A stretch of 64,000 bases of DNA from Verrucomicrobiaceae bacterium (lineage in GTDB: Bacteria > Verrucomicrobiota > Verrucomicrobiia > Verrucomicrobiales > Akkermansiaceae): the NCBI GenBank assembly GCA_027487435.1, contig JAIYDP010000120.1, positions 1 to 64,000 on the forward strand, given 5' to 3'. Under the pieces are notes generated by a model. It had not been told where the DNA came from. It made no database searches and worked only from the letters and a program-made list of their open reading frames with translations. Positions within the stretch are counted from its first letter, which is position 1. Each line of letters starts with the position of its first letter. A program made the translations under genes and the position numbers. Below, piece by piece: positions 55,404 through 64,000 of this stretch.

Positions 55404-57918
55404 ATGAGCCATCGAATATTTGATTCGTTCGAGAGCATTTCTGACTTAGGCGCATCAACGACGTCCATCGATTCTGAGGACCTCGCGCCTTCGCCTTCGC
55501 CGAAGAAGTCAAGACCGTCTCAGCTGAAGCCTTCTTTCAAGCTTCAGGGAGGAAAACTGCAGCCTGCCAAGGTACCGAACTCGCCGCCTGCAAAGTCTGC
55601 TTCAAAGCAGCTGAAGTCCGAGTCATATACGACATTTTCTAGGGGGTCCCAGAATACCGCACAGCCGAAGTGGCCCTCTTCAACTTTTGAAGACTCTATG
55701 GAAGAAGTGCACGACGCTGTTGGCTCTTTTGAGAACTCGTCTTCCTTCGACATCGCAGAGTCATTTGAAGATGCCTCCAACCTCCATCGTTTCGCGCAGA
55801 CAGCAAAATCTCAATATCTCTTTGACCCCAAGCAAGCCGCAGCACAACCCTCCCACGGCTTTATGCCCTCCTCTCTATTCGACAAAGCGCCACCAGGGCG
55901 AGGCCACTCGCTGAATGCGGCTGGTCTCTTCGCCCGGCCAAAGCGTTCATCGCCTCCGTCCAACTTCTCGCCTATGAGCTCGTTCGAACGCGACCTCGCC
56001 GCTGAGCTTGACTCTTCCCTTGGCTCTCCATCGCCTGTCGTCGAGAAGAGCCGCCACGTTGACGCAAATCCAGGCCCGCGCAGTGGCGCGCAGGGCCTTA
56101 AGACTGCCACGGCCACGACAGGGCGCAGTGAGAGGGTGTTTGATGTGGCCGATCTCCTCCGAATGGATCCGCCGGCCTCACGCGACTTGATCACGCCAGC
56201 CCATCACGGCGCATTTGATTTGATAGGAGCGACCAAAATGTCCACGGGCATTCGTCATGAGACCATTCTTAGCGCTGCTGACCTTTTGAATGACACAGCT
56301 GCCGCTGGAGGCCGCCCTGAGAAGATCATCGCCACCGCAGATCGACTCTCCAGCGTGTCCTCTCGAGGCGATGTCGAGCGGAGGGAGAAGGTCGCAGGCG
56401 CTCAGCCTGGTGCTGGCGTTAGCAGACCCGAGAAGATTTTGAATGCTGCTGACCTTCTTATGCCAGAATCCTCTGCCCATGCCGGCCGCCAGGAGCGCAT
56501 CCTCAGCGCTGCCGATCTCTTGATGCCCCCTTCAGATCTCAATGCAGCGAAGACCTCAAATGCAGGTGCACTTGCCCCCGAACGCGGGCGAATTCTCAAC
56601 GAGCCCGACCTTCTCAAAGCAAGCCTTCCCTCTGCCATCAGCAAGGAGCGGCAAGCCTCCCAGCGGAATGGAACCTCACAGGATCAAGCCGGGTATGTTC
56701 CCAGCGCAGGAGCTGGCGCTCGGCGACAGATCCCAATCGACGACAAGAAGGCTTATGCATTCAAAAGCAAGGCAAACGAACCTTTTGGCCTCTTTGGCCT
56801 TCCATCTGCGCGAGGGGAGGTCATCTTGAGTGCAGCAGATCTTGTGGCTGAGTTGTCTCCGCGGAATGAGGTCGCACCGCGAGCGGGTGCCCAGATTGGA
56901 GGGAGAGGTAACGTCTTGTCTGTTGAAGATGTCCTCAAGAGCTCGAGATCTGACTCAGGACAGCGTATCCTCAACGCGTCTGACCTTGTTTCAAAGCGCC
57001 CCCCTCCGCTGACGGTACTCGACGAATCTGTTGGGGAGGAGGTGGAGGAGATCCAATCGGAGATGGGGGCGTCCTCAGCACATGACTACTCCTCCGCTTT
57101 TGAAGATTTCGAGCAGTCCCCCAACATCTCGAGGAAAGTTGACCCTTTGGGTGTAAAGGCGGACGATGCGAAGAAGAAGAAAGTGTCTTTCGATGCGTCA
57201 CTGTCGAGCTCCATCGCCGAGAGCATCAACGAGAGCGTCGCTACAAGTCCCTTCCAACCAAAAGGGGCCGAGGATGATCAGGAGGGGCTGGAAGGCTATG
57301 GCGGCGACAGCTTCGTGTCTTACTCGAGCGCCAAGAGCCCTCTCATGCCATCGCATCGCAATCCCCTTCACATCACCCCGACGCCGACAGCCGTCCAGAA
57401 CTCCCGTTTACGCAGAGACGTTTCTCCTCGAGGGGGTCAGCCTCCACCGTCTCCAGCCGCGGCAGACCATCCTCGCGAGATGCAGCGGCTTGAAGGGTGG
57501 CTGCATCCCGAACCCGATGAAGGCCGGACGTCGCCGCAGCGTCCTCGCGCTGCGTGGGTTGAGCGCGTCGTCGTGCGCGAGGCGGAGGTCCAAACGGACG
57601 CTGTCCAAGCTCCCGGGACAGTCCCATGGCGAGAGCGTGCGGACGAGATCCGTGCGGCCGTCCCCGCGTATGACCTCGTCTCAGCCGCCATCTTCGGCCG
57701 CGAGAGGATGCAAGGTCTTGCTTGCTTCTGCCTGCTTAACTAAACCAGAGCTGCTTACAGCCGACCCCTTCAGCGTCGCTGAGGCTGACACACTCAGACG
57801 GATCGCTGAGGCCGTTCGGCGCCGCGTTGAGCGCGCCCGAGAAGCAGCAGTGGCTGCTGCGAGGCCAACATATCGGTCGTACCAATACACGACACTCGAA
57901 GGGACGCTAAAGGTTTGA
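55404..57918 (+). CDS. Centrosomal-type (DUF4614/C19orf44-like) protein with AADLL repeats
   Basis: Starts MSHRIFDSFESISDLGAS, 46 bp from the divergent lipid-transfer gene. The long disordered, Ser/Pro/Ala-rich body carries short acidic motifs (SYSSAFEDFEQ, SFENSSSFDIAESFED) and nine copies of a linear motif close to R-x-x-x-I-L-x-A-A-D-L-L between residues ~243 and 530 (for example ERILSAADLLMPPS and EKILNAADLLMPES). The C-terminal region has REAEVQTDAVQ and, across a 34-nt intron at 57714, ends YQYTTLEGTLKV. EVQTD and a final Y-YTTLE-T are features of centrosome/cilium proteins of the C19orf44 (DUF4614) type; this call is from memory of the family and moderate. The repeats are not part of that family as known to me. 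Confidence 0.55.
56131..56998 (+). repeat. Nine degenerate ILxAADLL coding repeats
   Basis: Copies begin near 56131, 56259, 56318, 56430, 56493, 56586, 56817, 56908 and 56959, with irregular spacing of 50-230 nt. Protein versions: ERVFDVADLL, ETILSAADLL, EKIIATADRL, EKILNAADLL, ERILSAADLL, GRILNEPDLL, EVILSAADLV, GNVLSVEDVL and QRILNASDLV. Nucleotide similarity between copies is low, so protein-level selection rather than recent duplication is likely. Confidence 0.65.
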
Positions 57919-57985
57919 TTTTGGTTGAGCTGTTGACGGCGGCAGTGGATCGAGCGGCAGAAGCAAGCGTCGGCGTAGAGATTTA

Positions 57986-60702
57986 CTACGCCCTGGGGAA
58001 CTGCGCATCTGCCGCGCATTGCTTTACAAACTCCGACGTAGCCAAAGTTGCGGCACCCTCACGCTTGCGGATACTGACGGTGCCTTCGGCAACCTCGCGA
58101 TCACCCTGAGTGGGTCATGGCATTGAGGGCACTGCTCACCACTACGATGATGTAGTTGAAGTCAGCGAGTTGAGCCTCCCGCACGCGTTTGTTAAGGGTG
58201 CCGTCGCCAAGGAGCTCGACGAAGATGCGCTCGCCGCGCAGTGCTGCCACGACCTCTTGCGCGTACTGGAACGGTAAGATTGTGCGAGACCACAGCAACC
58301 CTGACGTGCGGCTCCGCAATTGGGAGGACAGCGACCTGCCTTGGGGAGAGCCAAAACGGCCACCTGGACGCTAAGCTAAGCCTGCGCCAAGGGGGACGGA
58401 CTTGCCCTTGAGATGCTCTGTCAGCACCCCCATCATGCGCTCCAACGACCCGAAGATGGCGCGGTGCACGATCACCGGCACTTCCTCCTTGCCGTCTTCC
58501 CTTTTCAATCAACTTGATTGACGACTTCATGACTGACCCTTTGTACTTGAGGCTGAATCGCCGCGGAAGCTGAAAGTCCAATTGGATGGTCGCGCACTGA
58601 TGTGACCGTCTGTGGCGTCAGCGCAACCCAGCAATTAACTCGCGTGAGGGCGTCAGTCACGGACACATCAATCTTCGGTCCATAGAACGCCCCATCCCCA
58701 GCGTTGAGCTCCCTGCAGGCGTCAAAACAACCGCAGCAGCGCTTTGCCATGGCAGTCCCAGCTCCGCCAAGATCGCCGTTAGTTGCGCCTCTGCTTCGTC
58801 CCACAGCGCGACATCGCCCACAAACTTTGCTTCTGAGCAACTCCCCAACCCCCCGCCTCACTTTCTCCGGTCGGGTTGACAATTTCAAATTGAACGAAAA
58901 CCCCAGCGAGTCGTACACAAACTTGACGAACTTAAGGCATTCGCGGATTTCCTCTCCAACTTGGCTCTTGGCCGTCAGCAACCCCCGTCTTGTCCATGGC
59001 CCCACTGCCCGACAAAAGATGTGCGCATCGTCCTGGTGGAACCTTCGAACGCGGGTGAGGCCGCTCAGCGCACCAGAAATCTCGTTCCTTGGCGAGGTCA
59101 GCCAGTCTGGGCGCGTTTGGCGCCTGTGGAGGGGCGAGAACTCGGCGTAGCGGATGGGCAGGTTGCGGTAGCTACGGGGCTTTGAAGCGAAGATCAGACA
59201 GTGGCCGGGGCTGTGTGGTCAGTGTGGCGGGGGGCGGGGTGAGTGGGACCAGTTCATTGGCTTGAGGCCCATCGTGCGGTCGCAGCAGGAGGAGTCGAGG
59301 AGGAACATGTCGCTTTTGTAGTTGTCCCAGTGCCCAGACGTCTGCCACAACTCTGAGAGGGTCACGGCCGAACACATCAATCAAACCCTTATCAAATAGC
59401 AGGGGCGAGATGACCTCCTCGTACTGTCGCGCGTAATACTGCTCCCGAATAAAAGCCATCAGCTTGTTAAAAATCCTCGTGCCGTTCGGGAGGAAAAAGG
59501 CGCTTCCGGGGCTGAACTCGTGGAACATAAACAGCTCCTGCCGCCTTTTGGTGCCTCAGGCTCAGGAGATAACGAGCTCACTTTCCGATGATGCGATGGT
59601 CGTTAGCTGCGCGCTCCTCGCGCTGTTTCGTCCACGCGCTAAGTCCGTCTTTGGAAGGGAAAGAAATGCCGATGAGGCGCTGCAGTTGCGGTTGTGTGTT
59701 GTCGCCTTTTAAGTACACCCCCGACGCCGAGAGCAATTTAAAAGCCTTCACCTGTTTTGTTAGAGCGCTGCGTGGAGGGGGTGCAGACATGGGCGGTGCT
59801 GGGGATGTGCGGCCCGCGGCAGAGGTCAACGAAGTCGCCGACGCGATAAAGAGACAGTTTGGCGCTGTTAAGTTTCTCAATGACCGCCCGCTTAAAAGGA
59901 TTTTCTTTAAACAACTTCAGAGCAACTGGGCGATAAGCGGGCGGCACAGCCTCCTCACGCTCTGTGGGGACCTCCAGCCTCTCGAACTTAAGGCGCTCTT
60001 TGACCAGGCGGCCAAACTCAGACTCCTGCAAGGACTTAGCCTTTCTGAGGAAGGGGGGGGGGGCTGACAATGTGGGCCATTGCGTCTGTTGAGACGGGCT
60101 TGCTCTTCATTGCGTCATCGCCAATCAGGATGTCGTAAAAGAACCCATCGTCAGTCGCTGGACCGGTAGCAAGGTGTATTGTCTCTTCGGGAAATGACTT
60201 ATGGACGGCGGCGGCCATGATGTGAGAGGAAGAATGCCAAAACGTGTCCTGCAGAGGGTCAGCCAACTAGAAGAGAGCTGCACTCGGCCAATAGGGCTCT
60301 CAAAGGTGTGGAAGTCAATCGTCCCAGATTGAGTGAGGGGTCGATGGAGGTCCCATTTTGAATTGTCGACAGTCGCAACCAGGATGCTCGAACCGTCCAC
60401 TGGAGGTGTTGGTGAAGTAAATTTCTTTAGAAGATACAATTTAGCTGCTTCAGAACATCGAACGGAGTGGTTTTGCCTCAAGCGTTACGGAACTGCAGGA
60501 CATCCTCACCTAGAATGACCTGGGTTGATGATCCCGATGGGACTTGCACGTGGCCGACAGATTCTTCACTGACCTGCTTCAAGCTGCCGCGAAGCTCATT
60601 CCACCCATCCACAGCAGCAGACGATGAGAACGGCTGGGAAACTGCAGGTAAGAATCACGAACACGTGAACTGACTTTGTGCAGAGACAATCCGTCTTAAC
60701 AT
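57986..60702 (-). CDS. TARS: Threonyl-tRNA synthetase, with mitochondrial-type presequence
   Basis: Starts MLRRIVSAQ, spliced to [14 protein letters not shown], an Arg/Ser-rich, acid-free leader typical of mitochondrial import. The TGS part is KTTPFD plus [20 protein letters not shown]. The editing-domain motif [17 protein letters not shown] follows (formed by a 35-nt intron), then [10 protein letters not shown]. Catalytic motifs are [16 protein letters not shown], then MNCPGHC created across a 39-nt intron (zinc Cys), [31 protein letters not shown], and the anticodon-binding end [21 protein letters not shown]. It charges tRNA-Thr. One intron begins GTCAG and then 11 C bases (60053-60063). 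No second cytosolic ThrRS is in the window, so dual targeting is possible. Confidence 0.85.
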
Positions 60703-60723
60703 AGTTAGATGTACCTCATAAAT

Positions 60724-62366
60724 ATGCGAAGCTCGATCACCTGTGCCATTCTCCTCGTGGTGTTCGCCACTACTGAGGTGTCGCAGTTGAGGAGCTGCCT
60801 CACGTATTGTAGTCAGCAGTGCAATCTCTCTCGAAGGCGGAGCTCTCTGATATACTCTCGGAGTCCAAACTCGTGTTTGCTGACTTGTCTTTGTTATCGA
60901 ATTGATCTCATGATTTAGCTATGCCCCGTGGTGCAAGCATTGCCAAAAACTCGAACCGATAGTCGCAAACATCTTTGGTAATTAATGCTCCAGCTGGAGT
61001 CGGCTTCTGCCCTTGCTCCCGACATTCCCTTTGTTAAGGTCGATTGCACGACTCACAAGGGTTCTGCGCGATATTGCACCCTAACACGCAGACCTTTGCC
61101 AGGAATACAGTGTCAGTGGCTATCCGACTCTGAAGATGTACTCTCGAGCCCGTCCATTCTTATGTCAAAGGCTCCGGCAGGGCAAGTCTGCGAAAGAATT
61201 CATGGGCGCTCGCAACGAAGAGGGCCTCGTCAGCTTTGCTCAGAGCTTTCTGGGGTCTGTAGAGGCACTCTCTCACTGACTGCGATAGCCCTCCTCACAA
61301 GAGTGCATCCATGGAAGAGATCCAATCGGATTGCAGCGACAAAGTCTGCTTTGTTTTGGGCAGCAGCTCAAGCCCTTTTCTCAATGTGGCAGCACTCTGC
61401 CGTCGCTCAAGTCGCAGGTGTTTGTTGACGTCGCTGACGAGTTTCGAGGATCCGTCCCTTTTTACGTAGCGACAGGAGGGGGCAAGGACGACGAAATCAT
61501 CGCGCTTCGGGAGGGAGAGCGGCTTTTCTACGAGGGCTCCTCAGAGCAGGTGATTTTATCAAGTTTTGCCCATGTAACTTAACCAAGTCTGAGCTGACCA
61601 AATTTGTCAAGAAGCATCGCTTCACCGTGCTGCCGGAGATGGACTCGCTGTTGTACCGCGAGTACTCGAGCGATGAGAAGCTCACAGCCATGGCTGTGTT
61701 GTCGCAGCAGAGCCCCATAGCGAATGAGTTTGCGTTTTTACGCTGTGTTCTGAACGTCAAGATTTAAGGCAAACATGCGCCAAGTGGCTTTGCAGTTGTC
61801 GGGTGAGATGCACTTCGCTCACTTGGACGGAGGTGACTGAAAGCTTGTTGCTTTTTGACCTGACAGATGAATGGAGCAGAGTACTTTTGACGTAGCAACA
61901 AACGCTTAACTATGCAGTACATCGAAAACTTCGGGCTGAAACCTGACATGCTGCCACGTATTCTGGTTTTGGAAATCTCAAGCGAAGGATATGTCGTGGT
62001 AGGGAACGATGCTGGTGGCTCTCAAATACGCTAGTCGCCTGCAGACATCACATCAACCGAGCAAATGATGCATTATTTGGAGTCTGTCCTCTCTGGTGAA
62101 ACTCCAGTGAATCGCCAAATTGAAAGTGTTGACAGCGCAGATTCAGCGGACTTGGATATCTCAGTTGAAGGCTTGATTCCTTTCGATTCGAACTGACACC
62201 CTGCCAGAGAGCTTCAACGCTGACCATCATTGTGGTTGTCCTTGGCCTCTGCCTCGTCCTCCTCTTCGCCATCCTTGCCTGCTTGAGGTACTTCGACGGG
62301 CCAGCCGCTGCCAGCGACCCCAAAGAGCCAACCGCAGTGCAAGGAGCTGCAAAGAAGAACAACTAA
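60724..62366 (+). CDS. Membrane PDI (TMX3-like) with dilysine ER signal
   Basis: Signal peptide MRSSITCAILLVVFATTE; an in-frame ATG at 60709 is the alternative start. The first thioredoxin domain contains YAPWCKHCQKLEPIVANIFG with the CKHC active site, then APDIPFVKVDCTTHKGS. A second thioredoxin-like part reads VFVDVADEFRGSVPFYVATG and ELTKFVKKHRFTVLPEMDSL. A C-terminal helix (LTIIVVVLGLCLVLLFAIL) and the short tail ending KKNN close the protein. KKxx is the classical COPI retrieval signal, so this is a type I ER-membrane disulfide isomerase. Many short introns; some joins between 61100 and 61350 are provisional. Its start lies 6-21 bp from the divergent ThrRS start. Confidence 0.75.
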
Positions 62367-62507
62367 GTAAATGTGGAATTCAGCTTTCAGGACGCACCCG
62401 ACGGTGATGTCAGTTGTCGGGGTTTCGCCGTCGGCAGTCGGAATTCAAACCTATAAATAACTAAAATTTGTTTAATTTTTCTGTTATCTTGCAACCTGAT
62501 TTGAACA

Positions 62508-63722
62508 TGGCTTCGGATCGTCCACTCTCTGTCGTGCTGAGGTCAAACACGACTATTCGCCATCCTTCAGCAAATATCCCTGCAATTTCTATGGAGGTGC
62601 TTGTCTCTGTGACTCCGATATTCTCCAGTTTTTCGTCAGGTCCTCAAATGCAGGCAACTCACGAGTATCGATCTGACATGCCACCTTTATCACTCCGAAT
62701 GATGATTCCTTTACATGGCGTTTTGAGCCCTGATTTTGGATCGTGGTTTGAAATGTTTGGTGGATCCGGACGGGACCCCCGAGCCTCAGCGGAGGCAATT
62801 GCTTCGTTGCCACAAGAAACATTTGAACACGAGTCAGAAAGGGTACCATCTCTCATTTGTTGCTAATCTTTTTAGATGTGTGTTGTCTGTCAAGATTCGT
62901 TCAAGAAATCTGATGTTGCATTGAAGATGCCTTGCGAGCACTCTTTCCACAAGGACTGCTTGATGCCTTGGCTCGGCGACGTAATATCATCTCCTTTTGT
63001 TTGATATTTCAGCACAATTCCTGTCCAACTTGTCGATGTGAGATCGAAACTGATGATTCCGAATACAACGAACTTCACCGAGATCGAATTCGTCGTGTCG
63101 AGGTGGCTGCTCCCAAGTGCGTTTTTGGAGACTGCGGGAGGTCTTCTTGTGTCAGTGCCGCTTCAGATAGATTTCAGAATTTCGCTGGATGTGGGTGTCA
63201 CTACCACGAGGATTGCTTGAAGAGCTTCTGTGTGCGCATCACCAGGCAGTCTCTCCAGACTTGTCCGTTCTGCGCCCAGCGCCGATCTCGAACAGTCGTT
63301 CGAAGAGAGTCCCCGCCAGCAGAGGCGCGCGAGCGGAAGCGCCGGCGTGTGTCTCATTCGGAATCGTTTGATTTCGAAGCAATGCACTCAGCAGATCTCT
63401 TGACATCTGAGTCGTTAGCGCGAGTTAGCATTAACGCGCTAACTCATGGATTGGATCCGCAGCAATCGGCGGAAGCTTCTGCTTCTCGGCTCTGCCCCAA
63501 TATTCCTCGAGGAGATTGCTCTGACGCTAACTGCCAGTTTCGGCATGGGTCTGTGCTGCTGACATTGCGCGCTAACTCTACAGCGCTGCGTCATGGTGCT
63601 CTCGACACGAATGCTGGCACAAGCGGCAGCAATTGGATTGCATTTTGGATTAATGCTTGTCGACAGCTTGATGCATGTATGTACGATATCGCAGCATTAT
63701 TCTTCATTCAGTACAATAGTTT
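62508..63722 (+). CDS. RING E3 ligase-like protein with second RING-like and CCCH finger
   Basis: Starts MASDRPLSVVLRSNTTIRHP. RASAEAIASLPQETFE precedes a RING-H2 finger like RNF126/RNF115: MCVVCQDSFKKSDVALKMPC, EHSFHKDCLMPWLGD, then across a 32-nt intron HNSCPTCRCEIETDDSEY. A second Cys/His module follows (CVFGDCG ... CGCHYHEDCLKSF ... CPFC), then a basic KRRRV stretch and a CCCH-type finger CPNIPRGDCSDANCQFRH. It is therefore likely a nuclear or cytosolic ubiquitin ligase, perhaps RNA-linked. A putative last intron (GTATGTACG near 63679) gives a stop at 63722; without it the frame ends at 63756. The repeated GCTAACT dyad lies inside this gene. Confidence 0.62.
63414..63447. repeat. Inverted GTTAGCGC / GCGCTAAC repeats
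   Basis: GTTAGCGC at 63414-63421 is the exact complement of GCGCTAAC at 63436-63443, and GAGTTAGC at 63422-63429 pairs with GCTAACTC at 63438-63445. Further GCTAACT copies occur near 63525 and 63569. The site lies in coding sequence. Confidence 0.45.
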
Positions 63723-63730
63723 TGAGAGAG

Positions 63731-64000
63731 TCATGCATTGCCCAGTTTATTCCTGACTGCAATATTGCGAGTTGAAGAACCACCCGCAGCACATACGTTC
63801 GTCGCTTGATGTCTCTGCGTCGTAAGTACCAGCGGCACACGAGCAAACTCCAAGGCGGAATCAGACTCCAACGGCGGCAGGTGCTGTGAGAACATTTCTC
63901 TGCACTCGCCCCACGTCGCTGCAACATGAGCGGGCGAACAACAGAATTCAACAAAGCAGCTCCTTCTCCATGGCAAACACGCTTTCTTCCAATTGGGATC
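63731..64000 (-). CDS. Partial gene, C-terminal end
   Basis: The minus frame enters from the right edge as SQLEESVFAMEKELL and joins STWGECREMFSQHLPPLESD across a 34-nt intron (63937-63970 approximately), ending VRNKLGNA at 63731. The fragment is helical and amphipathic at first. No family is recognised from ~75 residues. Confidence 0.45.
   Translation of the reverse strand, partial: DPNWKKACLPWRRSCFVEFCCSPAHVAATWGECREMFSQHLPPLESDSALEFARVPLVLTTQRHQATNVCAAGGSSTRNIAVRNKLGNA

Noticed and set aside
1-64000. CRISPR arrays, transposons, tRNA or rRNA genes.
   Set aside because: No regularly spaced repeats, transposase or reverse-transcriptase frames, terminal repeats or cloverleaf-like sequences were noticed by eye; a tRNAscan run was not possible.

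Overview
The window is nuclear DNA from a unicellular eukaryote with a very compact genome. Almost every gene is cut by tiny spliceosomal introns, mostly 33-45 nt with GT...AG ends. TAA, TAG and TGA all act as stops, and neighbouring genes are usually 6-90 bp apart on alternating strands. The lineage cannot be fixed from the sequence. A RAB28-type GTPase, kinesin-5, an L-type lectin, CDK5RAP3 and a RalGAP heterodimer point to a complex, probably flagellated, free-living protist. No rRNA, tRNA, CRISPR array or transposable element was recognised. Most exon joins were worked out by hand from frame continuity and family resemblance; no transcript data or database search was available.

Layout. 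1-6 kb: tail of an MFS transporter, a HERPUD-like ERAD factor, then a divergent pair of secreted enzymes (PNGase F-like amidase and GxGYxYP protein). 6-11.6 kb: a large multi-C2 protein. 11.6-20 kb: lumenal glycosyltransferase-like protein, L-type lectin, a MADS-zinc ribbon-MYB transcription factor, a coiled-coil protein, a beta-helix protein with an acylation signal, a cyclin and a 7TM protein. 20.1-28.2 kb: two tandem giant genes for the alpha-type and beta-type subunits of RalGAP. 28-37 kb: F-box protein, a tiny gene, kinesin-5 and a polyproline protein. 37-46.6 kb: CDK5RAP3, AGC-like kinase, POP5, RAB28, a LolD/MacB-type ABC ATPase, an EF-hand protein and an MFS transporter. 46.6-51 kb: cupin-like protein, two small orphan genes, a lysine-methyltransferase-like protein and a USP deubiquitinase. 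51-64 kb: chorein/BLTP3-like lipid-transfer protein, a centrosomal-type protein with AADLL repeats, threonyl-tRNA synthetase, a membrane PDI, a double-RING protein and a partial gene.

Themes. Many products act in the secretory pathway or ER quality control (HERPUD, PNGase F, lectin, PDI with a dilysine tail, CDK5RAP3). Others control small GTPases and the cell cycle (RalGAP, RAB28, cyclin, kinesin-5). The most unusual points are a RalGAP pair in which the catalytic Asn-thumb sits on the beta-type subunit while the alpha-type subunit has a degenerate GAP domain; a MADS/MYB fusion; a nine-copy AADLL linear-motif repeat; clustered TTGAC boxes before both RalGAP genes; and homopolymer C or G tracts inside ultra-short introns.
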